DNA from: Dendrolimus kikuchii
Taxonomy: Eukaryota > Arthropoda > Insecta > Lepidoptera > Lasiocampidae
Length of the DNA: 64,000 nucleotides
Direction: 5' to 3'
Assembly (NCBI GenBank): GCA_019925095.2
Contig: CM034397.1
Span: 7,459,763-7,523,762 of the forward strand
Part shown: positions 47,728-57,274 of the stretch, piece by piece
How positions within the stretch are numbered: the stretch's first letter is position 1
Layout of the letters: every line of letters begins with the position of its first letter
The notes under the pieces: model-generated
Database searches by the model: none
Seen by the model: only the letters and a program-made list of their open reading frames with translations
What the model was told of the DNA's origin: nothing
Position numbers and translations under genes: made by a program

Positions 47728-48038
47728 ACCCGTGCAGGAACAGAGAAAGAATACAATATCCTGCGGCCTGGCGGCTTGTCGTAAGAGGCGACTAAACAAC
47801 CCACAGTCGGGTGGTAGGATATTTGCTCGACTGAATGGCGACCACCCGTGGTCTAGAGTATGCCGCCATAACAACCTTGTGTTGTGTTCCGGTTTTAGTG
47901 ACCAGGTTCCAGTCTCCTTTAAGAGAGCAGCAGCGTATTTGTAGCACCTTTGGTGTTGCAAATATCTATAGGCGATGGTAACCGCTTTCCATCAGGTGGG
48001 CCGTCTGCATGTCTACTGAACTCCTGCAATAAATAAAA
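47728..48038 (-). repeat. Family B, full-length copy (inverted)
   Basis: The plus strand starts CGTGCAGGAACAGAGAAAGA, passes CTTGTCGTAAGAGGCGACTA and GGTTCCAGTCTCCTTTAAGA, and ends CCGTCTGCATGTCTACTGAA and CTCCTGCAATAAATAAA. Both TGCAGGA-type ends are visible. Its short frames on both strands are not genes. Confidence 0.75.
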
Positions 48039-48173
48039 GACATCGCTTTTAACGATAAGGCCGCCTGTTGTTTTGCCAAGAAGTATTGTAATTATGCATT
48101 TTGTTTTTGTATTTGTTTGTTTTGGTGAGCAATAAAGTGTTGTCTATCTATTTATTTCATATATATAGCATAA

Positions 48174-48447
48174 GTCGTGGAAGCATAACGGCTAGCGCAC
48201 TCGTTCTAAACTCAAAAGTGCGCAGACTCGAATCGTGGCTCAAAAGTAGTTTTCTGACCAAATGTGCATATTGTTACAATTACCACGTGCTAACAACATA
48301 GAAGAAAAACATCGTGATGAAATCTGCACATCGAGGTAACCGATGAGCCAAACCTGCCAAGCCGCTTTGGACAAGCATGGTATATTGTCCGTTCTCCTAT
48401 AGTGGAAGGCCTGAGCCAAGCAGTGCGACGTTTATGGGCTGTTATTA
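48174..48447 (+). mobile_element. tRNA-derived SINE, copy 5
   Basis: GTCGTGGAAGCATAACGGCT, a mutated B box (GACTCGAATCG), GTGCATATTGTTACAATTAC, TGCACATCGAGGTAACCGAT and GACGTTTATGGGCTG. About 10 bp are missing after the tRNA part relative to 2652-2965. Confidence 0.75.
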
Positions 48448-48559
48448 TATAACTCATAAAATTTATTTCGTAAGAAAGATTACGATAATGCTAAAATTTA
48501 CGTTATAGGGATCTGTTAGCCATACCGTTCTATTTGAAATAAACTTTAATTAGGATTTA

Positions 48560-49290
48560 ATTAATACGAGTAACTGTTACATACAAAGACAAACGAGCAA
48601 CCGGACATGACAATGAGATATGTTTCCGGTTTCATCGTCTTCATCAGCCATTCGCAGTCCACTGCTGGACGTAACGCACTCATCCCAGTCCTCTGATTTC
48701 CTGGTCCAGTGCCTACCGGCGACCTTGCACAGATCGTCGGTCAATCGGTCTGGAGGGCGTCCGACACTACGTTTACCGAGACGCGGTCTCCACTCCAGGA
48801 CTCGTCTGCTCCATCGGCCATCGGTCCTGCGGCAGACGTGACTGGCCCACTGCCATTTCAACTTGCTAATTTTGCGAGCTATGTCGGTTACCTTGGTTCT
48901 CTTACGGATATCCTCATTCCTAATTTTATCCATAAGAGAAACACCCAACATAGCTCGCTCCGTTGAGCCACTTGGAACTTGTGGAACAATCCTGCCGTCA
49001 GTGTCCATGTCTCGACCCCGTAAGTCAGGACTGAAAGGACGCACTGCTCGAAGACTTTTGTCTTCAAACCTTGCGGAATGGTCTACGAGAAGACTTGACG
49101 AAGCTTACCGAATGCTGCCCAGCCCAACTGAATCCTCCTATTGGCTTCCCCCTCAAAGTTGTATCTGCTTACCTGTATTTTCTGTCCAAGGTAGACATAT
49201 TCCTGCACAACTTCCAGAGGGACGATATCGACGTTTACTGGTCTCGGCATGACGTGTTCATTGTTTCAGGTTTACCTGAATATATATATA
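48560..49290 (-). pseudogene. RTE-clade LINE ORF2 C-terminal remnant
   Basis: Three minus-strand pieces join in order: PLEVVQEYVYLGQKIQ with EGEANRRIQLGWAAFGKLRQ; KVFEQCVLSVLTYGVETWTL; and TERAMLGVSLMDKIRNEDIR, KISKLKWQWASHVCRRTDGR, VLEWRPRLGKRSVGRPPDRL. This is the post-polymerase half of an RTE-type reverse transcriptase protein, as known from Heliconius and Bombyx. An in-frame TAG follows GKLRQVFS and a frameshift lies before TERAMLG, so it is dead. The polymerase itself is not present. Confidence 0.85.
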
Positions 49291-49331
49291 ACTATATTTA
49301 GCCGTAGTAACTTAGTTCTTAGCCGACTCGT

Positions 49332-49550
49332 GTTCCATTTTTTTTTTATCGATGGGAAACCCGATTGAATGCCATTTCGACCTGATTCGCCAGGTCGGGG
49401 CGGCACTAAAGATGCTATTTCCACACCACAGTGGATACCCACTAAAACCCATCGGTATTCCGTTCTTCGCCCTTAATGCCAGGGCCCGGGGTATATAGCC
49501 TAACCTCTCCACTGGCCCTGGTAGGCGACGGCCCAACGGCCTCATCCACT
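49332..49550 (-). mobile_element. R1-clade LINE 3' UTR fragment with poly(A)
   Basis: A T-run at 49338-49347 marks the poly(A) tail on the minus strand. Next to it, CGATGGGAAACCCGATTG, CGCCAGGTCGGGG, TACCCACTAAAACCCATCGG and TGCCAGGGCCCGGGGTATAT match 53655-53900 in the element at 53640-54254. It is 5'-truncated within the UTR. A truncated SINE begins almost immediately to its right. Confidence 0.7.
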
Positions 49551-49569
49551 TCCGGGAAACCTACTCGCG

Positions 49570-49838
49570 TTCCAAAGTCAACGGACGCGGGTCGAAATCT
49601 GGCCGGAAAGGTTGTACCAGTTAGGCAGTTTGCTAACCTGATGTTTATATTCTTACAAATACCACGTGTTAACGGTGCAGGAAAACATCGTGATGAAATC
49701 TGAACAACGAGATGACTAAACTGTCAAATCTGCCAATTCACCTTGGAAAAGCGTGACGGGTATACTATTATTTTCCAGTATAATAACTGGAAAGGTCCAA
49801 GCCCAGCAGTGGGATATTTATGGGCCATTTTTATTATT
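49570..49838 (+). mobile_element. tRNA-derived SINE, 5'-truncated copy
   Basis: GCGTTCCAAAGTCAACGGAC with CGGGTCGAAATCTGGCCGGA keeps the anticodon and B-box region only. The body follows in order to CAGCAGTGGGATATTTATGG. The A box is lost. Confidence 0.65.
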
Positions 49839-50710
49839 ACTCAAATAGCTACGGCACCTTAAAATCTATACAAGTCACCAGATATCTCGTTGTAGCATCA
49901 ACAGGACCTACTACTACTACTATAATATTCAATATTTTGAAGGTTTAGTCTTAGTGTACACAAGTGAGTCATTATAATTTCATCAGTTAATTATTTTAGA
50001 AAGAAGGTCATTACGTAAAAATATTCTATCACAAAAATTGTTAGATATTTTGGGGGCACCTTGTGCTCCTTAAATTTGACCTTGAACCATATCTACAAGG
50101 TTATTTGAAGGTCAACATTGTTTTTTCAATAGACACATCTATTTTTCACTTCAGAAATGAAAAACCCAAACTATCTATGTATTTTGATGTAAAATATTTC
50201 GCTCTTTTCATTTCTGAAGATGTGTTTCTGTTGAAAAAAAAACAAGTATATTTCTTTGTGTAGAAGAATGCCATAAGCTATATTTATTAACTTAGTGAAT
50301 TTGCAAACGAAACGAGCTATAGGTGTATTAAGTTGAAATAAGTAAAAAAGTTGTTCCTATTATATTCTCCGTTTTGAAAGTAAAGCACATATTTACATTT
50401 TAAAATGAATAAATAAATGCGAAAATTCCACTAGGCAAGTTGAGAGCTCTCGCACTGAAGTACCTTGCAAAAATGTAATTTGAAAATAGTTCATACGACG
50501 AAAGCGTTGTTAAATATTTGAACAACGCAGTTTATTTTCATGATTCACTTTTATACTTCGCATTCTACATGTAATTGCAATTGTTAAAATAACTACTTCT
50601 ATAAAATAAAACGTGTATGCAGTATATTCGTCATAAAAGTAAAAATCGGCCAAATGATGAAAAATTTATACTTATAATATAAAATCTGTACTAATATTTT
50701 GTTTATAATG
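49839..50710. other. AT-rich stretch with a 14-bp inverted pair
   Basis: TTCAGAAATGAAAA near 50151 recurs inverted as TTTTCATTTCTGAA near 50207. No gene recognised. Confidence 0.5.
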
Positions 50711-50940
50711 CATGAGTTCAACAGACAGGCGGATGGCCCACTTGATGGGAAGTTGTTACTGTGGCCAATGGGCATTTGTAACACCAAAGGCGTTACCAAT
50801 GTGCTGCTACTCTATAAAGGGAGGCCAGAACCTGGCCACTGCCGGAACACAACTCAAGGTTGTTATGGCGGCATACTCTACACTCTAGACTACGGGTGGT
50901 AGCCATCCAGTCTGGCAAATACCCTGCCATCTGGCAAATG
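50711..50940 (+). repeat. Family B, partial copy
   Basis: GAGTTCAACAGACAGGCGGA, GTAACACCAAAGGCGTTACC, GAACACAACTCAAGGTTGTT and GGTAGCCATCCAGTCTGGCA. The final third is missing. Confidence 0.65.
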
Positions 50941-51271
50941 CGAAACTTTGAATGGATGTTTGTTGCTCAATCACGCCAAAAAGCGGAATAGATCTGGATC
51001 GAATTTGGCACAAAGACTATATATAATATAGAATAGCATATAAGCTACTTTTAATACTAAAAAAGTAAGATTCCCGTGGGATAACATTAGAGCGAGCAAA
51101 GTCGCGCGCAAATGCTAGTACTACATTATATCCATCCTGTTGTTACTGATAAAAATAATTGTGATATACGGGAGACGGATTGGCGTGACAAGAGGAATTG
51201 TGGAAGGGTTTTAAAGATTTTATTAAAATTTCTTCGGTACTCTTCAAATATTACCACTCACTGTTAATAGC
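50941..51271. other. Short stretch with an inverted ACTAGC-family end
   Basis: GCGAGCAAAGTCGCGCGCAA followed by ATGCTAGT (to 51119) is an ACTAGC-family end on the minus strand; upstream GGATCGAATTTGGCAC fits the family body. Confidence 0.45.
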
Positions 51272-51500
51272 TCGAGTGCAGCAGACAAACAGGCGGCCAA
51301 CCTGATGCATTTTACAACAGTAGACATAACACCAACGTGCCACCTGCCTCGAAGAAATTTGAAGACCGCCTTTTTAAAAAAGCCCCATATTGTAACCCTG
51401 TAGGAAAACCACAGTTGGAAACTCATTCCAAATCCCCACGATGCGCAAGAGAAACTTTCTAGAGAACCGTTGCGTTCATGAGCGAAGCCGTTCAAGGAAG
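51272..51500 (+). repeat. Unclassified repeat with a family B-like start
   Basis: GAGTGCAGCAGACAAACAGG then CGGCCAACCTGATG resembles the family B head, but the remainder (AAGAAATTTGAAGACC, CACAGTTGGAAACTCATTCC, CGAAGCCGTTCAAGGAAGTG) is different. It may be a related family or a chimaera. Confidence 0.35.
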
Positions 51501-52194
51501 TGGGAATGAACGTAAACCGGTTTATTCAACAGAACTTATTTCACAAACTTGTTACCAAAAACCGGTTGACTGAGCTTAAATTAAAAACAAAACCGAAAAG
51601 AAATGTTTCTATGTTTTTAGGCTGGATCTGGTTCCACTTTTTTTACCAGTTTCCAAGCCTTGGTAGGAAGACGCAGACATCATTTTGAACAGTTCCTCCC
51701 TATTATACAGTCCGACAGTCTCTACAACAAAATAATCTGGTTCCACCTATGCAGTTGAAAGTTAAACTGCAGATATTGCATACATACTCCGAAATCGATT
51801 AGCTCGCGATTCATAATGCTGAAATATGAGGCCAGCAAGATCGGTTGCAAATTTCCCCAGAGAAACCGTTGGGGGACAGCACTTTAAATTTGTTTGCTGA
51901 CGTATCTTCAGCGAACAGTCATTTTCTAATACCCCAGCGCATGAATTGATGTTCACGGCTCATCGTACGGAATGTCAATAGCTTGTAATAAATATAAGTG
52001 CTGATAAAGTAGGAAATGGGTAGTTGAGACGTGTGTTCATATAAAAATAGTGGGTTAAAATATAAAGAAATTACGTCATATCTTGCTACAGTCAGCTTGC
52101 TATTAAGATAAAATGTACGATAATAAATGGACGAAGAGCTTTGTTTAAAGTTTTATACGTGCCGCTGAGAAGTGGTATTCTCTACCCGTCTCTT
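51501..52194. other. Non-coding stretch
   Basis: Nothing recognised apart from short chance frames. Confidence 0.45.
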
Positions 52195-52640
52195 TCTCTT
52201 TTCTTTCACCTTCTCCCAATTATTTGGGGTTGGCACAATATGTCTTTTTCTTCCATACTCCTCTATTCTGACATACGTCGTCAGTCACACCACAAATCAG
52301 CATGTCATTCTTCACACAATCCATCCATCTTTCTCTCGGTCTACCTCTACATTTATATCCATTAATCTTCCAATTTAACATTCTTTTTGTCACGTGTCTT
52401 TCACCCATCCTCGTTACATGCCCATACCACCTAAATCTTCCTCTAAATGATTCAGTCACGGGTGCAACATTCAAAGATCTCCTTATGTACTTATTTCTCA
52501 CCTAATCCATCCTTGTAACACCACAAATCCATCGCAACATTCTCATCTCAGCTGAGTGGAGCCGATTGTGGTCCTATAACTTTAATGGGCCAACATTCGG
52601 ACTCGTATAATATGACTGGTCGTATGATAGATTTATAATA
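52195..52640 (-). pseudogene. RTE-like LINE C-terminal remnant
   Basis: Minus-strand frame pieces read YESECWPIK, LHSAEMRMLRWICGVTRMD, a stop, then VRNKYIRRSLNVAPVTESFR, FRWYGHVTRMGERHVTKRML, CRGRPRERWMDCVKNDM and GVWKKKTYCANP. The order Y.SE.W, EMRMLRWICGVTR, RWYGHV.R, GRP..RW, ADP/ANP is that of the region downstream of the polymerase in RTE-like elements. At least two in-frame stops break it. The longest open part is 52220-52501. Confidence 0.8.
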
Positions 52641-53029
52641 TCTGACCTTTTAGTTTCAGTGGCATTAGTTTGTTGCATGTCACACCGGCTACTTGTCTCC
52701 ACTTTTGCCAAGCTACATTAATTATTGGTCCTCTCTACCATCGTCTGAAAACAGACGATGGTAGAGTAAACTGTATATAAAAATATACAGTTTAGGTGTC
52801 TTCAAGTCCAATGTGAACAGGTATCTTCTAAGTACGTATGGTCCATGTTATACTGCGTTTCCACGTAAAATTAGATTCAAAGTCGGTCAAACGCAAACCT
52901 ATACAAGAAAATAAAAATATTTCAATTAATTGTGATTACCAACTACCTTATTGGCACTTATAGTATTGAAACATTTTGCAGTACAAAGTGACAATAAGGT
53001 AAAGGGGGTTTTATATTTTTTATAATTCA
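52641..53029. other. Non-coding stretch with two adjacent hairpins
   Basis: The hairpins at 52733-52793 are listed separately. Otherwise AT-rich with no feature. Confidence 0.5.
52733..52793. repeat. Two adjacent perfect hairpins, each with loop AAAA
   Basis: CTCTACCATCGTCTG (52733-52747) pairs exactly with 52752-52766, and AAACTGTATAT pairs exactly with ATATACAGTTT (52768-52793). Both loops are AAAA. They are separated by one base. Confidence 0.85.
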
Positions 53030-53335
53030 GTGACACTCGCTTAAAAAACATAAAACCCCACGTAACGTAAGGTTTGCGTCGAGGATCCCAATACTCGTGG
53101 AAATGGTAAGAGGAGTTCCTTGGAACTAAACGTCTGCTCGAATAGAGTTTTCTTGGCAGAGAATGCTGTCTCTTCGTGGGGTTAAAATGGTCAAGGTTTT
53201 GTCTCCTCCATTCACAGACTCTCTCTAAGGAGTTCTCTGCTTCAGACACAAGTCTTATCCGACTTTCTTCCTGAAATGATTGAGAGACGTTTACATGAGA
53301 CCAGAGTTCTGTGCGTCGCCAGGGGTCTAGTACTA
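53030..53335 (-). pseudogene. Jockey-like LINE reverse transcriptase fragment
   Basis: The minus frame reads RLVSEAENSLERVCEWRRQN and LDHFNPTK; after a frameshift it continues AFSAKKTLFEQTFSSKELLL to FYVF and a stop. The pattern (L..ENSL..V..W...NL..FNP.KTQ.CAF.AKKT) is the region after the YADD box in Jockey-type reverse transcriptases. The catalytic box itself is missing. At least one frameshift, so it is dead. Confidence 0.7.
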
Positions 53336-53624
53336 TTGAGCTCCGCCATTTCAGCGCCATCGTTTTAGTACCGCCGTTCCATTTCAGTGTCGGACTATTT
53401 CAGCGACGGCCCATTTCAGAGCCAAATTTAATAATCTCTGTTAATATCTCGGTTAAACTTTAAATATCTGGTCATAAAATTTTAAGTAGTCGAGGGGTGA
53501 AGTGGGGAGGGGAGGGGAGGATACGTACTTATTTTTAAATGGTTAAACAGCGACCATTCTCTTTTGACACTCGCAGGCCGCTGCCCCGACACGCTCGCTT
53601 CGCTGACTCGGCCAGTGCGCTTTG
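53336..53624. other. Non-coding flank with repeated CCATTTCAG motifs
   Basis: CCATTTCAG with a following GCGCC/TGTCGG/AGAGCC recurs four times between 53346 and 53420, a small degenerate array. G-rich sequence at 53497-53520 follows. Confidence 0.45.
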
Positions 53625-53639
53625 GTCTGCAGCTAACCT

Positions 53640-54254
53640 TTTTTTTTTTTTTGTCCAGGGGAAATCCGATTGAGGACTAAGCCGCGACAAGGGCAGACAG
53701 AACCTTGGGGGGATAATTCGCGACCTAGTGTGGGATTCGCCAGATTGGGGGTGGCACTAGCATGCCCAGTCAGAACTGGTGCCATGCTATTGCCACTCCC
53801 CAGTTAGGGATACCCACTAAAACCCCTGGGTGTTCTGTCCTTCGCCTTATGCCAGGGCTACGGGTATATGACCTAGCCTCTCCGCAGCCCTGGCAGGCGT
53901 GGGCCTCGCAAGGCCACTTCCACTGCAGGGGGACTTCCTTTAATCCCCCGGCATCTTCAAGCTCTATGTGCGTGGGGCGGTTTGTAACTCGCCCCACGGG
54001 AGGAGAGGTGAGCGCGCGCGGAACACTCGCGCTCTCATCTCGACGGCATGTGCGGGTGAGTGAGAACCCCTATACCCCAAGGGGCCCCACCCGCGCCGCC
54101 CGTTTACGGCGGCCGAAGGTCCGTGCTGGACCTTCGGCGTCGGCGCGTCCTCCTTTGGCGGGAGCGGAGCCGTGACATGCGCTCACGCTCCCGCTCCGCC
54201 TCCTCCTTTGCAAGCATATCGTGCTCGCAGAAGGAGGAGACGGCGGTCCATCCA
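53640..54254 (-). mobile_element. 5'-truncated R1-clade LINE, 15-bp target duplication
   Basis: GTCTGCAGCTAACCT flanks the 615-bp unit at 53625-53639 and 54255-54269. A T-run at its left is the poly(A) tail on the minus strand. The minus strand begins in the last codons of ORF2 and continues through about 460 bp of GC-rich 3' UTR. Its UTR matches 49332-49550. Immediately right of the insertion lies CTAACCTAACCTAACT, three units of the insect telomere repeat (CCTAA). Confidence 0.8.
54104..54254 (-). pseudogene. R1-clade ORF2 extreme C-terminus
   Basis: The minus frame reads WTAVSSFCEHDMLAKEEAER, ERERMSRLRSRQRRTRRRRR and ends in TAA at 54104-54106. It lines up with the end of the intact ORF2 (WGAAVTFCETVMSLKEAAER, DRERS...). 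This is what identifies the element as R1-clade. A 10-bp hairpin (CCGAAGGTCC/GGACCTTCGG at 54113-54137) falls in the last codons. Confidence 0.75.
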
Positions 54255-54269
54255 GTCTGCAGCTAACCT

Positions 54270-56214
54270 AACCTAACTCACTATTCTGGTCACTAGTCGC
54301 GACTTTTGACCGCTTCTCACGACTTTCGTATTTTAAATCGATATTATTGACATGTCTATCGCGAATTACAATTTTGTCGTAATTATTTCAAAACTTGTTT
54401 CCTGATCCCAATAACAGATATAGTAGCCGTAAAGAGGCCGTAAGTATATCTCTAAACACCAATCACCATTAATTTCCCTTATCGTGATTTTTAAATTTGC
54501 CATAATTAATTAAAAACTAAAACGGTGGTGCTGAAATGGCGGCGCTGATTAGTTTAATTCCCCGTCGCCAATGCTGCCATCCGCATAGTAATAAATATTG
54601 TCAACAGACAACATATCATTGATATGCAAAAGAAAAAGTAATTACAAGGAAATATGCACTAATTTTGTAGTATAATTATATATACCTAATATACTAAAGT
54701 AATAAAAAAACAAACGACGACAAACATGGTTAAATACAAAACGCAATGTTTGCTATCACGAATTAAATGAGGCGACAATTGGTAGAAATACCAAACAACA
54801 TTGCAATGCGCTGGTTGGTACTGGAATGGAAACCGCTGTTTTTAATTAATTCTCAAAATGGCCGACCCGACATCGTCTCATTAAAGTAGGAATGTTGATT
54901 TTAGTTCGAACTGTGTATTAAGTAGACGCTTCCATTTCAAACAAGAAACTGTTCTTGCTCTCTCTATTCAGATTTATACTACTTCCATCTGTCTAAAGTG
55001 ACTATTGTAGTGTCTAATTTTAACACAGTACAACTATGTAGTATTTAATATCCTTATAAGTACGAACCGTGTACGAACAGAACGCTCTTGAAGTTCGCAC
55101 ACGTCATTGCTCAACAATAAGGTAGTCGACGGTGAAGTCAATTGAGACACTTTTTATCATTTTACAAAATGTTTAAGCGGATTTATTATAAGATTTTTTT
55201 GAATTTATTGCACCATGTGGTTTATACCTTATAAAATTCGCTTTATTACACATAATATAGCCAATTATAAAGTATAACCCACTTTTCACCTTGAAAGTAA
55301 AAGTCCTATAATAACACCGATTAACCAAGGTTCCCAATTTATCAACGGTTTATAATTTAATCTTACTAATTAAATTTTAAACTCGCAATTCTTATAATGT
55401 TCTGGTTTATTATAGAACTAGACAATTTAAATTTTTGATCAGAAGAATGGATTTTCTCAGATGGATATGATAATATTCAATTGTAATTTTGTCTTCTTAC
55501 GATTCTTGACCTATGTTTGTAAACATGAATTTAATCTTATGATATAACTATAATATATAGCGAAGTGTCGATAATAAACTACATAATTGAAATAACACGC
55601 AATTTCCTTAGCCATAAAGTTAACGCGACTTTGTACTTGCCACTACTAAATATAAATTAGTATTCCAAATTAATATCTTCATTTAACAAACAAAGGCGTA
55701 TCGTTAATCATTCCTTGATTTATGTCACTTAATAGAAACCTAACAACGTTATAAAGGCACTCACAATAAACATGCTTACTCGCTTTGTGAGCACTCGCTG
55801 TAAATAAGACAATAATTAATCACATTCTCGTTAGTCCTTAGTCACGCTTTTGGCACATTTTCGTTGATTCACTACATTTTGCAAACGATGATGAATCAAT
55901 TCAAAAACTAAAGGCTTATTTATGTTATTTGACCTTTAAGCAAGCCGCCATTCACACATTGATGCTGTTGACGATTCAGTCTCGCTCCGATCTCGAACCG
56001 GCCAAATCTCGGTGTGCCTACACTACTAGTCAATCAAATATTCTTTTCGGCGAACCGGTACCTGCGCGATATCGGTACGGTATTTGAGAGACAGTGACAC
56101 GATAGAGAGAGCTCTGATTCTTTCTTGTTTAAAAATATTGAACAGGACCGGCAACGGAGCGAGATTGAACCGTGAACAGTAGAACGAAGTGAATTAGACG
56201 ATTTCTGTGGTTGA
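54270..56214. other. AT-rich non-coding stretch
   Basis: Begins with the CCTAA-type triplet repeat. A second set of CAAACGACGACAAACATGG-like A-rich sequence has no coding signal. A GC-richer segment at 55970-56110 could be regulatory but shows no clear TATA or initiator pairing. Confidence 0.45.
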
Positions 56215-56440
56215 ACAGGCTAAGCCTTCGCCGGTTTTTCTCAGTGCAACGCAGAGGTTCCGGGTTCGATTCCTGACTTTGTAAATTTTGGAAACACTTT
56301 TCTCCGTTATACACTATGGGCGTCTGGGATCTTCTCAGAGTAACCCGTAGTATATTACCCATTACCCACACAAGCGTAACTTACTTAATTTGGGAATATA
56401 CAATATGTGTTTGTCTGCCGATTATTAAAATAAATAAATC
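56215..56440 (+). mobile_element. Second tRNA-derived SINE type, or tRNA-like repeat
   Basis: GGTTCCGGGTTCGATTCCTG contains an exact B box (GGTTCGATTCC at 56263-56273). Upstream GTTGAACAGGCTAAGCC may hold a worn A box. The body (CTCCGTTATACACTATGGGC, AGAGTAACCCGTAGTATATT) ends in an AAATAAATAAAT tail. Sequence differs from the other SINE family. No second copy is present here. Confidence 0.5.
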
Positions 56441-56858
56441 CGATAATTAAATCGAGCCATACGGTAACCTTATGAAATCATTATGTTCGTCGGTTTGTAT
56501 CTCTTAACTACTGAGTCTATAGATCGAATTTAATGACAATATGTATTCTATATACACCTACACAATTCTCTAGTGAAATCACAAAAAAATAAAGAACAAG
56601 GGTAGCCGACATAGATACTTCGTTGGCTAAGCGTCCGTGAGTGAATCTTGGCCTCCGAAACGAGAACACGCCATTTTTTCCTGTCCTACGTAGTTTGCTG
56701 TCAATTATTATCGGCCCGAAGCTCACACAAGTCAGCCTTCACTCTGTCTTTCCAGCTATATTTGGACGGATATTTGTTTGAAATTTTATTTCAGTGTGCG
56801 TCGTTTTATTGAATATCTATTAGCCAATTCTTGAAAATTCATAGTGATGTTTTTTAAT
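56441..56858. other. AT-rich stretch left of the R1-clade element
   Basis: Probably the insertion flank. No gene recognised; a 69-codon minus frame at 56517-56726 has no motif. Confidence 0.45.
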
Positions 56859-56962
56859 AAAAACGAATCGCAACGGACAAGTTTAAAAATGAATGGCAAA
56901 GGATGAGTGGAAAAACGAATCGCAACCGACAAGTGGAAAAACGAATGGCAACGGATAAGTGG
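56859..56962. repeat. Four exact-length 26-bp tandem repeats (ABAB)
   Basis: Units start at 56859, 56885, 56911 and 56937: A5 then CGAATCGCAACNGACAAG (units 1 and 3) or NGAATGGCAANGGATNAG (units 2 and 4). The alternation makes a 52-bp higher-order repeat. It lies about 310 bp before ORF1, where an internal promoter or UTR repeat of the LINE would be expected, but it could also be flanking DNA. Confidence 0.85.
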
Positions 56963-57274
56963 AAATTTCGACGGAGGGCATTCGTGCGAAGCAGTCGCAA
57001 ATGCCCGTGCTCTTCTCGAAAATTGCAATTTTCCGCGCTTTTTCTCCCCCGAAAAGCGATAAATTGCGATAATAGTTGTGTAGTGACAGTGTACAGTGTT
57101 TTTTAGTTCGATTCCGGCGCGAATCAGTTGTTTTTCGACTGAGGTGAGTTTTTAAGCTCTATTCGCTTTGTTTTCGCGCGCTTCGGCGCATTACGCAATA
57201 CTTAACGGTTATTTCGTGTTGTCAGACACACCGGTGCGCTTTCCTGGTCTTGGCGGGAGATAGGGCATCCAGTA

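Noticed and set aside
48863..49252. 129-codon plus-strand frame
   Set aside because: Opposite the RTE remnant on the minus strand; shadow frame.
53762..54175. 137-codon plus-strand frame
   Set aside because: Inside a minus-strand R1-clade 3' UTR; GC-rich shadow frame without motif.
54263..54279. Telomere
   Set aside because: Only three CCTAA units; an internal short motif, not a telomeric array.
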